64,000 bases of DNA, taken from positions 1 to 64,000 of the forward strand of contig CABZTD010000001.1 in the NCBI GenBank assembly GCA_902528515.1, read 5' to 3'. Below are positions 36,455-44,459 of the stretch, one piece after another. Made by a program: the position numbers and the translations under genes. The notes under the pieces were generated by a model. It was not told the DNA's origin. It made no database searches and saw only the letters and a program-made list of their open reading frames with translations. Positions within the stretch are counted from its first letter, which is position 1, and each line of letters begins with the position of its first letter. The stretch comes from K189A clade bacterium (lineage in GTDB: Bacteria; Pseudomonadota; Gammaproteobacteria; Pseudomonadales; Azotimanducaceae).

Positions 36455-38254
36455 TTACGATAGCGTAATCAAGGTCTGACCAACGGTCACGCTATCGCCC
36501 ACGGCGACATCGATACTCGCAACCGTGCCCGCAGCTCCAGCCCGCACCTCGGTTTCCATTTTCATCGCTTCGAGTAAGCAAACGACTTGCCCCTCGCTCA
36601 CTTCATCGCCAACGCCGACCATCACCTGGTAAATGGAGCCTGCAAGGCCTGCTGTTATTGTCGACGCAATACCGCCAACATTTGCGGGGGAGGCGGGAGC
36701 CGGTTGAGCGAGGACTGCGGGCGTGAGATTGACCGCGCCTTCTGACACAACAACCTGATAGGCATGGCCATCTACCGAAACCGTATATTGGGCAGGTTCC
36801 ACAGATGATGCGCTGATGGCTGGAGAAGCTACATTTGCCGTCGAAGTATTAAAATCTGGTGCGGGTTCAAAAGCTTCGGGATTACCGCGATTCGCCAAGA
36901 ATTTGGTCGCAACTTGCGGGAACAACGCGTAAGTGAGTACATCGTCCACCTCGTAGCCGTCTTCAGTCTGCCCAATCATGAAGCCTTCTTCTCTGGCGAG
37001 CGCGCGTAACGCTTCGGTCTGAGTGGCAAGTTCTGGCTCCAGATGATCCGCGGGCCTTGAAGTAATCAGGTCATCACCATCCAAGGCACGTACCCGTAAA
37101 TCCTCATTCACCGACGCAGGTGTGGCGCCGTATTCTCCACGTAGCACACCAGCCGATTCCCGGGTGATCGATGCGTAACGGCTGCCACTTAAAACATTGA
37201 TTACCGCTTGAGTGCCTACAATTTGTGATGTTGGAGTGACTAAGGGAATCATACCGAGGTCTTCGCGCACCTTAGGGATCTCTTCCAGTACTTCGTCGAG
37301 TCGATCAACCGCATTTTGCTCTTTTAGCTGACCCTCAAGGTTGGTTAGCATCCCTCCGGGAACCTGGGCCACCAAGATGCGAGAATCAACACCACGCAAA
37401 CTGCCTTCAAATCGCGAATATTTTTTTCGCACGGCTCGAAAGTAGGCTGAAATCTCTTCCAATAACTCGATATTTAGGCCGGTGTCACGAGGCTGATCTT
37501 GCAATATGGCCACCACGGATTCGGTCGCCGAGTGCCCGTAGGTCATACTCATCGACGATATCGCGGTATCCACATTATCGATCCCTGCCTCGATGGCCTT
37601 GAGGTAGGTAGTCGTCGACATGCCCGTGGTGGCATGGCACTGCATATGAATGGGTATGTCCAGACTCTCTTTCAGGCCGCTTACCAACTCATAGGCGGTA
37701 TAGGGCTTAAGGAGGCCGGCCATATCCTTAATGCATAAACTGTTTGCGCCCATATCTTCTATCTGCCTGCCTAAATCGAGCCAAAGCTGCAGGGTGTGGA
37801 CGGGGCTGACTGTGTAGGAGATCGTGCCCTGAGCGTGCTTCCCCGTAGCTAGAGTAGCCTTGACCGCCGTCCGCAGGTTTCGCATATCGTTCATGGCATC
37901 AAAGATCCGAAATACGTCGACGCCATTAGTGGCAGCGCGCTCGACAAATTTCTCGACCAGATCGTCCGCATAATGGCGATAGCCCAGAATGTTCTGTCCA
38001 CGTAGCAACATTTGCTGGGGTGTATTTGGCATGGCCTCTTTGAGCAGGCGAATACGTTGCCAAGGATCCTCACCTAGGTATCGAATACAGGAATCGAAGG
38101 TTGCTCCACCCCAAGACTCGAGTGACCAAAATCCGACCTGGTCCAGCTTTTCGGCTATGGGCAACATGTCATCAATGCGCATACGCGTTGCCAATAAACT
38201 CTGATGTGCGTCGCGAAGCACGACATCTGTTATCCCAAGTGCAGATTGTTTCAT
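36455..38254 (-). CDS. oadA: Oxaloacetate decarboxylase alpha subunit with biotin domain (OadA)
   Basis: Carboxyltransferase subunit of 599 aa. The N-terminal domain ([60 protein letters not shown]) belongs to the HMGL/PYC carboxyltransferase type with its metal-binding residues. After a middle conserved domain and a proline/alanine linker, the last 80 residues are a biotinyl domain whose lysine is in [14 protein letters not shown]. It removes CO2 from oxaloacetate and hands it to the biotin; OadB then drives Na+ out. The usual role is anaerobic citrate or pyruvate metabolism, though marine aerobes carry it too. Confidence 0.95.
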   Translation of the reverse strand: MKQSALGITDVVLRDAHQSLLATRMRIDDMLPIAEKLDQVGFWSLESWGGATFDSCIRYLGEDPWQRIRLLKEAMPNTPQQMLLRGQNILGYRHYADDLVEKFVERAATNGVDVFRIFDAMNDMRNLRTAVKATLATGKHAQGTISYTVSPVHTLQLWLDLGRQIEDMGANSLCIKDMAGLLKPYTAYELVSGLKESLDIPIHMQCHATTGMSTTTYLKAIEAGIDNVDTAISSMSMTYGHSATESVVAILQDQPRDTGLNIELLEEISAYFRAVRKKYSRFEGSLRGVDSRILVAQVPGGMLTNLEGQLKEQNAVDRLDEVLEEIPKVREDLGMIPLVTPTSQIVGTQAVINVLSGSRYASITRESAGVLRGEYGATPASVNEDLRVRALDGDDLITSRPADHLEPELATQTEALRALAREEGFMIGQTEDGYEVDDVLTYALFPQVATKFLANRGNPEAFEPAPDFNTSTANVASPAISASSVEPAQYTVSVDGHAYQVVVSEGAVNLTPAVLAQPAPASPANVGGIASTITAGLAGSIYQVMVGVGDEVSEGQVVCLLEAMKMETEVRAGAAGTVASIDVAVGDSVTVGQTLITLS

Positions 38255-38313
38255 GTTTTCTCCGTGTAAAAACCGATACGAGTGGCAAAAGCGATTTTGG
38301 CGACGCTATTTAT

Positions 38314-38565
38314 TTAGGGTGCTTGGGACCCTCGATGCTTTTCAATGGCAGCAGCGACAGCCGCCACATGCGCCCGGGGGACACCTTCTGCAGTCACAAC
38401 AGCTTTATTGGTTTGAATAGGTACTGGTGGGAAGTACATGAGAATAAGTGCGCTCATCGTCCTGACTGCAACCACTAGAAGAGTAAGAAAAACGAAGACC
38501 GTGCCCATGCCTATCAGCATAAGCTGAACTCCCTCCATCACCATTGGATGCGCTACCGACGTCAT
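38314..38565 (-). CDS. oadG: Oxaloacetate decarboxylase gamma subunit (OadG)
   Basis: Small subunit of 83 aa that anchors and assembles the decarboxylase. One N-terminal membrane helix (QLMLIGMGTVFVFLTLLVVAV) is followed by a short polar tail (VPRAHVAAVAAAIEKHRGSQ), which is the standard OadG pattern. The ORF track starts at 38793, inside the tRNA gene; I chose the ATG at 38565 (MTSVAHPMVMEG) since AAAGAGGTGTGGC stands before it. It is the first gene of the oadGAB operon, divergent from tRNA-Arg(ACG). Confidence 0.9.
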   Translation of the reverse strand: MTSVAHPMVMEGVQLMLIGMGTVFVFLTLLVVAVRTMSALILMYFPPVPIQTNKAVVTAEGVPRAHVAAVAAAIEKHRGSQAP

Positions 38566-38715
38566 GCCACACCTCTTTTTGTTATGATCAAAAGAATAGC
38601 TCGAAAACCTCCACGATGGCGATAAGTTGACAAAGTCACCGTGGCATAATGCTTTAACACCTTGAGAAGTGATTGGTTCTTCCAGATAATTCTTTTCCGG
38701 TCGAGAACCAACCGA

Positions 38716-38792
38716 GCACCCGTGGCCAAACTGGATAAGGCACCGGTCTACGAAACCGGGGATTACAGGTTCGAATCCTGTCGGGTGCGCCA
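38716..38792 (+). tRNA. tRNA-Arg(ACG)
   Basis: 77 nt with encoded CCA. The acceptor arm is GCACCCG/CGGGTGC, the anticodon stem CCGGT/ACCGG closes the loop CTACGAA with anticodon ACG, and the T arm is ACAGG/CCTGT with loop TTCGAAT. Its last 14 bases are repeated at 47356-47369, making it the attachment gene of the island that follows. The tRNA itself is intact. Confidence 0.96.
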
Positions 38793-38793
38793 T
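38779..38793 (+). repeat. attL core (tRNA 3' end)
   Basis: TGTCGGGTGCGCCAT, the tRNA-Arg(ACG) 3' end plus one base. The identical 15 bp at 47356-47370 form the other boundary. A shorter echo, TGCGCCAT, occurs at 38827-38834 just inside the island. Confidence 0.88.
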
Positions 38794-38848
38794 TTCCTTT
38801 TTCTATAACTAATGAATTCAATGGCTTGCGCCATCTATCGATTCATTT

Positions 38849-38867
38849 CGTATACATAAATGTATAC
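38849..38867. promoter_or_regulatory. Inverted repeat before the integrase gene
   Basis: GTATACA-TAAA-TGTATAC (with a leading C) is a 7-bp inverted repeat 17 bp before the integrase ATG. A related CGTATACATAAA element occurs near the other end of the island. It may be an operator or an integrase/excisionase arm site. Confidence 0.5.
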
Positions 38868-38884
38868 ACCGTCGGTCATGCGCT

Positions 38885-40294
38885 ATGCTAAAGCTAGCGA
38901 TCAATGGCGTGACCCTATCAGTGAAATACCTGCATAAAGCTAAGGGTAGGCAAACCTACAACTACAGGAGACTTGTCCCTTCAGACCTTCGCCAGCACTA
39001 CGCAGGGCGAGAAATCATCAGATCACTCAAGACATCTGATCCAACAATCGCTGCACGAGAGTGTCTTAGAATGACACGGGAAGTAGAAGCTGAATTTCTG
39101 CGATTGCGCAGTGGTCTGCCAAAAGTGTCCAGCGAGGGTAAGCACGGCCTAGGGCTGAAGCTGCTGAGGCAATTTGGCATACAGCCCCAGGATTACGACA
39201 AAGCTGACAATGAGGCGCAGGGAGACGTACTGGGCTTCGCAGCCCACATTGAAAAGGCTTTTGAATCGGCGCTGTCGGTCGAGGAAATGGATGCACTTAG
39301 ATGGGATGCCGCCAAGGCTGATGCATCAAGGCTGCCTTTAGCAGAGAGGGCAGCACTTGAGACACTGAGAGGCGAGTTCAGGCTCAAAGCTTCAGAGTAC
39401 CCAGCTGAATACCTGCGATTGAAAGACAAAGCGTCAGACCAAAAGTTTAAAAATGACGCTGAGTTAGCGGTGAAGTTTCTGCTTGCGGCGCTGCCTGATA
39501 AAGCACCGGGCGAATACAGACGCTCCGATCTCAATGATTTGATCGCTCTTCAGCGTGACCTAGGACTCAAAAGTGCCAGCATCAGACGAAGGCTCGCGAT
39601 GCTGAGGGCCATGTTCAACTTAGTTTCGATGGAGCTAGAGCTTGATGAGGACAGACAACATCCTTTTCACGATTGGCACATCCCTGGCGAAGGAGAAGAC
39701 AAAAGAGACAAACAGGACTTCTCCTTTGATCAGCTTATGCAACTGCGAGAATTTGAGGTCGGCAGAGTCAAGGAGATCAAGTGGATGATGCATCTCATGC
39801 TCGACACGGGCTTGAGGATGAAAGAATGCTGCGGACTCATGCGACAAGACGTATACCTAAATGATCAGTACCCCCATTTGCGGGTCGCCCAGAACCCCTT
39901 CCGACGATTAAAGACAAAAAACAGCAAGCGATTTGTACCTCTTGTTGGTGTGGCGCTAGAAGCCGCTATGGAGGCCGTGGAGAGCGGTGACAGCGATTGG
40001 TTGTTCGCGCGTTATATCGATCTGAAGAAGCAGCAGACAAAAAACACGTCTGCCGCCAATACGATGAATAAAGCCATCGCTGGATACCTAGGCCCTGGCG
40101 CCCCTACTTCCCATAGCTTCCGTCATACAATGCAGACAAGACTGCGGGAGGTTGGCTGTCCAGAGCACCTGCGCAACGAGTTGGGAGGATGGAGCAAAAC
40201 CGTGTCTCAGAGCTATGGCTCAACGGCCGACCTGAAAAATAAAAGCGAATACCTGCAAAAGGCGGTTATGACACCTTTCAGGAACATCACTTAG
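38885..40294 (+). CDS. Tyrosine recombinase (integrase)
   Basis: Phage-type integrase of 469 aa. The N-terminal part YLHKAKGRQTYNYRRLVPSD resembles the DUF6538 module found in many tRNA-targeting integrases. A SAM-like core-binding region (about 190-270) precedes the catalytic domain, where the residues are in MLDTGLRMKECCGLM (R), PTSHSFRHTMQTRLRE (HxxR) and GGWSKTVSQSYGSTADL (tyrosine). It should integrate and excise the island at tRNA-Arg(ACG). The lysine- and arginine-rich body fits DNA binding. It appears intact. Confidence 0.95.
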   Translation: MLKLAINGVTLSVKYLHKAKGRQTYNYRRLVPSDLRQHYAGREIIRSLKTSDPTIAARECLRMTREVEAEFLRLRSGLPKVSSEGKHGLGLKLLRQFGIQPQDYDKADNEAQGDVLGFAAHIEKAFESALSVEEMDALRWDAAKADASRLPLAERAALETLRGEFRLKASEYPAEYLRLKDKASDQKFKNDAELAVKFLLAALPDKAPGEYRRSDLNDLIALQRDLGLKSASIRRRLAMLRAMFNLVSMELELDEDRQHPFHDWHIPGEGEDKRDKQDFSFDQLMQLREFEVGRVKEIKWMMHLMLDTGLRMKECCGLMRQDVYLNDQYPHLRVAQNPFRRLKTKNSKRFVPLVGVALEAAMEAVESGDSDWLFARYIDLKKQQTKNTSAANTMNKAIAGYLGPGAPTSHSFRHTMQTRLREVGCPEHLRNELGGWSKTVSQSYGSTADLKNKSEYLQKAVMTPFRNIT

Positions 40295-40503
40295 GATAGA
40301 GAGCCTGTGGTTCTTGGAGCCAAACACATGATTAGGCCGGCTAGCTTTGTTAACACACGTGGTTTTTTGGGTTAACCATACAAGGTAAGTGAATTAAAAT
40401 TCTAACCATCTGTTTTTACTAACTATTTTAAATATTTACCATAAGAACAAGATCTTATTTTAATTACTATTTAATCTAAATAAAAATTTTTTATAACTTT
40501 TAC

Positions 40504-40531
40504 TTGACAAATCAGCTACAGCGTGTATAAT
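40504..40531 (+). promoter_or_regulatory. Near-consensus sigma70 promoter without a gene
   Basis: TTGACA and TATAAT, both perfect, are spaced by 16 bp in an AT-rich setting. No plus-strand reading frame starts within 1.3 kb downstream (the next is at 41860). Confidence 0.7.
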
Positions 40532-40537
40532 CTTGCC

Positions 40538-40590
40538 AATACGTCCCATAAAGAAACTCTATTCAACGTTAAGTTTCTTTATTTATAAAA
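40538..40590 (+). ncRNA. Candidate small RNA or leader hairpin
   Basis: A transcript from the promoter at 40504 would begin near 40538 and within 12 nt enter the stem AAAGAAACT (40550-40558), pairing with AGTTTCTTT (40572-40580), followed by ATTTATAAAA. The stem is AU-rich and only moderately stable, and the T-tract is broken, so termination here is uncertain and the RNA could run on. Confidence 0.3.
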
Positions 40591-40805
40591 TAATGTTTTA
40601 TAACTATATGAAATATAGATAACTAGAAGTTACTTAATTGGCCTTATTGGTAATATTGACAATATTGAGTCAGTGAGGGCCGGTGTCTCTGCTACTGCCA
40701 GATAGGTTAGGTACTGTTCTCTACCTGCGTTCCCATTGCCGGAACTTTTATCCCACTCTGTGATTGAGCCTTCAGTACAGGTGTTGCATTACTGGATTAA
40801 AGGGA

Positions 40806-40854
40806 AAAGATCCGCCCCGTAAAAGCAGCAGTGGGCTTCTACAAGGCGGTCTTT
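40806..40854 (-). terminator. Rho-independent terminator of the exported-protein gene
   Basis: On the minus strand, AAAGACCGCC pairs with GGCGGATCTTT around an inner stem GTAGAAGCC/GCTTTTAC, followed by TTTTCCCTTT. It begins 14 bp after the stop of the gene at 40868. Confidence 0.7.
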
Positions 40855-40867
40855 GAAAAGACTCAGA

Positions 40868-41560
40868 CTACTGGATTCTGACTGAGGTAGCCTGTTGTAC
40901 AAATTCCCCGGCTGGGTCGCGACCGGCTGCCGACCAATACTCAACCCACTCTTGGCTTTCATTTCTCTTCGCTACATTAGATTGCCACTCACTCCAACTA
41001 GCGGCACCAGTAATGAAGTACATGACTCCAAGTCCCGAGGAGTAAACCATCGGATTTAAATCGAACTTGTCCTGAATACTTGCGCTGGTTTGCATACTCG
41101 TTAGAAGGTCAGCAGCAGTTTTACCGTCGGCGGCATCCCAAGCAGAGAAGTAGACAATATTGATGTCTTCCCAAACACTGGAAGTTGCATTTGGATCAAG
41201 TACGTTGCCCAAGTTAAAGCTTTCTACCAAGTGAGAGCTAAAAGTCGCGTAGTTGGCATTGATCCAACTTTGCCACGCATCATCCTCGCTGAGCTTGTCT
41301 TTGAACGAAGCCCAGTCCTCTCCGGTATCGAATCTAATAATATAACTAACTACGTTGTTTCCCATGACGTCGTGCTGCCAGTATTCAACCGAGCCACCCA
41401 ACCTTTCGTGCACGGCCTTAGCTTCGTCGAACCAAGCGATAGTGTCTTGTAAGCTGCCATTGATCGGTTTGAAGTCCCATGCTTCAAACCCGTCCGAATA
41501 TACTTTCGTACTGAGCAAAAGCATCAGCAAGCCGCACATCGTGATCTTCACTTTGAGCAT
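40868..41560 (-). CDS. Exported protein of unknown function, 230 aa
   Basis: Family not recognised. A signal peptide (KITMCGLLMLLLSTKVYSDG) is clear. The mature part looks like two copies of an alpha/beta module, each with an aromatic run: NVVSYIIRFDTGEDWASFKD and LGVMYFITGAASWSEWQSN; both are followed by a tryptophan-rich helix (DDAWQSWINANY, NESQEWVEYWSAAGRD). That suggests a ferredoxin-like barrel repeat, as in NIPSNAP or antibiotic-monooxygenase-like proteins, but this is only a shape guess. It has its own terminator and is the first cargo gene after the integrase, transcribed toward it. Confidence 0.7.
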   Translation of the reverse strand: MLKVKITMCGLLMLLLSTKVYSDGFEAWDFKPINGSLQDTIAWFDEAKAVHERLGGSVEYWQHDVMGNNVVSYIIRFDTGEDWASFKDKLSEDDAWQSWINANYATFSSHLVESFNLGNVLDPNATSSVWEDINIVYFSAWDAADGKTAADLLTSMQTSASIQDKFDLNPMVYSSGLGVMYFITGAASWSEWQSNVAKRNESQEWVEYWSAAGRDPAGEFVQQATSVRIQ

Positions 41561-41859
41561 TGCGTATCTCCTCTCTTGTTATTTGTTGTTTGTCACGACA
41601 TCAGCGGACTGTGTCGCGCCAGTTAACGGTAGGCTAAGTGATGTTGATATGAAACCTACTATTCGAGGCTACACAACTAGGTGGAGTGAACATAAATATT
41701 GGTTACAGATGCTGGAGAACCCTATCTAAGTAATCTACTAGTACATTTCCATTACCGGGGGATTTATTCCTTCCGTCAAATTCACCGCTTGATTCCTCCG
41801 ATTGATGACTTTCTCTCAGGCTTAAGGCAGCATCAAAAAAAAGACTTAGGAGCAAATGT

Positions 41860-42210
41860 ATGGCCAGTAACCCAGAAAAATTGACCGTGAGCGAATGGAA
41901 GAAAGTCATACGCACTGTGCAGAGTCAGCCCACTGCGGATCTATCCTTGTTCATACTCAGATGTCTGGCTAACTCGCAGCAAGTCAGCTACCACGCCATC
42001 GCCGCCTTCAAAGGAGAAATTACAGAGGATTTAGGCCATGTAGGCCAGAAGCTAAATACATATATTGGAACAATTACGAGTTCCGTAAATAAAGTTTGCG
42101 ATCTGCGTGGAGAGGCGAGTTGGTATATCTGGCACACCACAGATAAGGCTTGGGTAATATCTTGGAGCAACCTTATTAACCTAAGAAAAGCATTCGGAGC
42201 AAAGGATTAG
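41860..42210 (+). CDS. Hypothetical protein, possibly winged-helix, 116 aa
   Basis: Not recognised. The protein is soluble and helical: SEWKKVIRTVQSQPTADLSL, then SQQVSYHAIAAFKGEITEDL and LNTYIGTITSSVNKVCDLRG, ending in an aromatic strand pair SWYIWHTTDKAWVISWSNL. Two to three helices followed by a short beta hairpin would suit a winged-helix DNA-binding fold, but no sequence signature proves it. A good ribosome site (TTAGGAGCAAAT) precedes the ATG. It stands alone on its strand, 300 bp from the exported-protein gene with which it is divergent. Confidence 0.6.
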   Translation: MASNPEKLTVSEWKKVIRTVQSQPTADLSLFILRCLANSQQVSYHAIAAFKGEITEDLGHVGQKLNTYIGTITSSVNKVCDLRGEASWYIWHTTDKAWVISWSNLINLRKAFGAKD

Positions 42211-42360
42211 GCCAGCTTGGAGGGTCATTTTCTTCGAGCTTTAAGTAGATCCACTGATGGGCGTTTATTCTGACTCCCCAAAAGTCACTCTTTACCGTAG
42301 CAAGTTAGAAATCAGATACGGAACGCAGGAGGCGGAACAATCTCAGCGGAATCCTTCTTA

Positions 42361-43245
42361 GTGCGGAGCTACCGTTTTATACGGATAGCTGTTTTCACGC
42401 TTCTAGTGCTGTGGCTTTTAACGAAGGCAGTGACTGCAATAACCAGCCAGCAGCTTGAAAAGAGCCGTACGCGCCTAATCACCCAAGAAGTAACTCTGAA
42501 AGAGGCATCTTTTGACGCTCTGCTTGGTCTAGAAAACAGCGCTTACCGCTATGTGCAAGCTCCTCACAAGGGATCATATATTGGAGTTGTTAAACAGGCT
42601 GAAAGAGTAAGCCAACCAGCAACTCAAGAGATTACTTACAACCGAGTCGAAGGCACCGAAAATAGGGAAGTCAACCTCCGATATTTCGCAAACGACAAAA
42701 GAGGCCTTTACGTTGTTGAGTTAAATAGTTCGGCCAGAGAAATGTCCTTTGGCGAGAGTTGGGAGCAAACTACCAGAGGACGCCTTCTAACAGCTAGGGA
42801 CTACAACACCCCACCAAACGAATCTAGCCGTTGGACTGAAAAGACGACCGCCCGAAGAACAGAGAGCGGCATTGTTATTGAACGTGACCAACCTCAAAAA
42901 AACGGTGTTGCCGAAAATGAAGCTTTGTTTGAAAGCGAGATGCATTCAGAGGTACTCAAAAACATAGAGTCAGGCAACCTAGACTTTCAAATCACTGTTC
43001 TGCGAGACGAATCCCAAACCTTTTCAGATTTGGTTAAAGTTACGATAGAACCTGACCTAAGATTCGGCGAACAACTTCCACTTCACAAATTGGTCAGAAA
43101 CGGTACCTTTACCAGCCATGATGGTACTGTCGCAGACTGGAGTTCTACCGAAGTAATCACATCGTCTGGGATCATTGTAGAAAGCCGCCTGGAAACAGGA
43201 GGTAGTGAGTTGTCATTCAAGCTCGAAGCTTTAGAGCTCCTCTAG
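42361..43245 (+). CDS. Membrane-anchored hypothetical protein, 294 aa
   Basis: Not recognised. The start is a GTG at 42361; a single N-terminal membrane helix (IRIAVFTLLVLWLLTKAVTA) is followed by a polar, charged domain of about 260 residues predicted to lie in the periplasm. That domain is rich in E, R, T and S with beta-like alternation (ITVLRDESQTFSDLVKVTIE) and no cysteine. The ribosome site is weak (AGGAGGCGG lies about 20 bp upstream), so expression or start choice is uncertain. A repeat of the AAACCC family follows 27 bp after its stop. Confidence 0.6.
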   Translation: MRSYRFIRIAVFTLLVLWLLTKAVTAITSQQLEKSRTRLITQEVTLKEASFDALLGLENSAYRYVQAPHKGSYIGVVKQAERVSQPATQEITYNRVEGTENREVNLRYFANDKRGLYVVELNSSAREMSFGESWEQTTRGRLLTARDYNTPPNESSRWTEKTTARRTESGIVIERDQPQKNGVAENEALFESEMHSEVLKNIESGNLDFQITVLRDESQTFSDLVKVTIEPDLRFGEQLPLHKLVRNGTFTSHDGTVADWSSTEVITSSGIIVESRLETGGSELSFKLEALELL

Positions 43246-43271
43246 GCCACAATCTGATAAAGCCTTCTCTG

Positions 43272-43290
43272 AAACCCTACAAACACGTCC
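43272..43290 (+). repeat. AAACCC repeat, copy A
   Basis: AAACCCTACAAACACGTCC, 27 bp after the stop of the 294-aa gene. It matches copy B at about 16 of 19 positions. Confidence 0.45.
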
Positions 43291-43299
43291 TTTATCTGA

Positions 43300-43491
43300 G
43301 AGACATTCCCATCAAAAACCTTAGCTAAAGCAAGCTATCGCGCATCAGGACTCACCATCCCGAGACGCTTTCTTGGTCTTAACTATCAGTGGCGGCAGAA
43401 CAAGAAGAAGTGGAAGGAAGAAGAAGCCTGCTTTGCTACTGATTTTGAAAATCATGTAGCAGCAGTACAGCACCAAAACGGTGATCAATAG
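43300..43491 (+). pseudogene. Start-less coding fragment
   Basis: The frame reads ETFPSKTLAKASYRASGLTI, PRRFLGLNYQWRQNKKKWKE and ends AAVQHQNGDQ at a TAG. Composition is protein-like and basic, but there is no start codon and a TGA lies just upstream, so it seems to be the remains of a gene. Repeat copy A lies upstream and copy B begins 22 bp after its stop. Confidence 0.35.
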
Positions 43492-43513
43492 GTTTCTTAC
43501 TAGGATCATTCGC

Positions 43514-43532
43514 AAACCCTACCAAAACACCC
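43514..43532 (+). repeat. AAACCC repeat, copy B
   Basis: AAACCCTACCAAAACACCC, shortly after the start-less fragment. It is related to copies A, C and D. Confidence 0.45.
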
Positions 43533-43911
43533 TCTCAGACGCACACACAGGCCCGCAGAGGCGTTTTAAAGGCTGGGTAATAGGAAATTAGTGGGTATAA
43601 TTTTAACCCCTCAGAATGCTTCCTCGAAGCTGTGCTGAGTTTAGCCTGTTTTTGAAGGTTTGTCAAGATCTGCCACCTTCGCAACTGTATTTAGCTCCAA
43701 TACCTTCGCAGGGCTAGCTTCTGCTCAGAGCATATCTACAAGGCGATTAATCATGGGAGGTAAGCGAGCTTCAGGCCCTCTGATGCCGCGCGTGTCTGAA
43801 CCACTCGCATATTTTGACGCAAGAAAATAATAGAAGCGCTTAAAAAAGCATTTGCAAAGAGAGGGTGAAATCACTTACAACGAGGAACTCAGCGCTGCCT
43901 AAATAAAAACA

Positions 43912-44379
43912 ATGAAAAATGAATTCTTTAGCTCGAAGCTGCCCATCTTAGCCACGCTCGCAGCATTGACCGCTTGTGCGACTATCCCTGATTACAAACC
44001 AATCGTAGACACGAGTTCCGTAGACGACATACCGAAGTTAAACAAGGATATTGCCGAATGTGAGGATATTACCAACCAAGTCGACTACTCCGACGAGGAG
44101 GCTATTGCAGCGCTTGCTGGGGCAGGCGTTGGCGCAGCAGCGGTTGCTGGGGGAACAGCAGTAGTACTTGGAGCAACAGGTGGCTTTAGTGCCCTCGCCG
44201 CAGGAGCCACCTTATCCCCTGTAGTATGGCCCTTATTGGGAGCAGGTATGTTAATTGGGAGTCAAACGAACAAGCGCAAAACAAACGTAGAAGAACAAAA
44301 ACTGAGAGCGTTAGTTTGGAATAGGTGCTTGATGGATCGCGGATACGCCGTCTTAACAGAAAATTACGACCCATCATAA
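43912..44379 (+). CDS. Glycine-zipper lipoprotein, 155 aa
   Basis: A predicted lipoprotein: SKLPILATLAALTACATIPD gives a lipobox with cysteine at about residue 22. The mature part begins with a short acidic region, then at about 65-120 has a long small-residue stretch (LAGAGVGAAAVAGGTAVVLG, GGFSALAAGATLSPVVWPLL), a glycine-zipper type membrane-inserting segment, ending with a basic tail (TNKRKTNVEEQKLRALVWNR). Glycine-zipper lipoproteins are often linked to the outer membrane or to pore-like assemblies; its role here is unknown. Repeat copy C begins 43 bp after its stop. Confidence 0.72.
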   Translation: MKNEFFSSKLPILATLAALTACATIPDYKPIVDTSSVDDIPKLNKDIAECEDITNQVDYSDEEAIAALAGAGVGAAAVAGGTAVVLGATGGFSALAAGATLSPVVWPLLGAGMLIGSQTNKRKTNVEEQKLRALVWNRCLMDRGYAVLTENYDPS

Positions 44380-44422
44380 GAAATCTGGTTCATATGCGCC
44401 TATTAAGCTAGAACCTAGCGAA

Positions 44423-44459
44423 TAACCCCCAAACCCCTCAAAATGTCCGCCCATGCCTA
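44423..44459 (+). repeat. AAACCC repeat, copy C (left bracket of nuclease block)
   Basis: Contains AAACCCCTCAAAATGTCC followed by GCCCATGCCTAT. About 30 of 37 positions agree with copy D at 47140. It overlaps the last bases of the nuclease gene. Confidence 0.55.

Larger units (their letters stand above)
40295..40867. other. AT-rich non-coding region of the island
   Basis: About 570 bp with no acceptable frame. It contains a near-perfect promoter (40504), a hairpin soon after it (40550-40580), a short repeat pair AATATTGACAATATT near 40653, and at the right edge a strong terminator for the minus-strand gene. The strong promoter without a downstream gene suggests a small RNA. Confidence 0.6.
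43246..43911. other. Gap with repeats and decayed coding fragments
   Basis: About 660 bp. It holds repeat copies A (43272) and B (43514), an open but start-less frame at 43300-43491, and near 43838-43902 a fragment ending EGEITYNEELSAA just before the lipoprotein gene. No complete gene is supported. Confidence 0.55.

Noticed and set aside
38566-38793. N-terminal extension of the oadG ORF
   Set aside because: It runs into the tRNA-Arg(ACG) gene; the ATG at 38565 with a ribosome site gives a normal 83-aa OadG.
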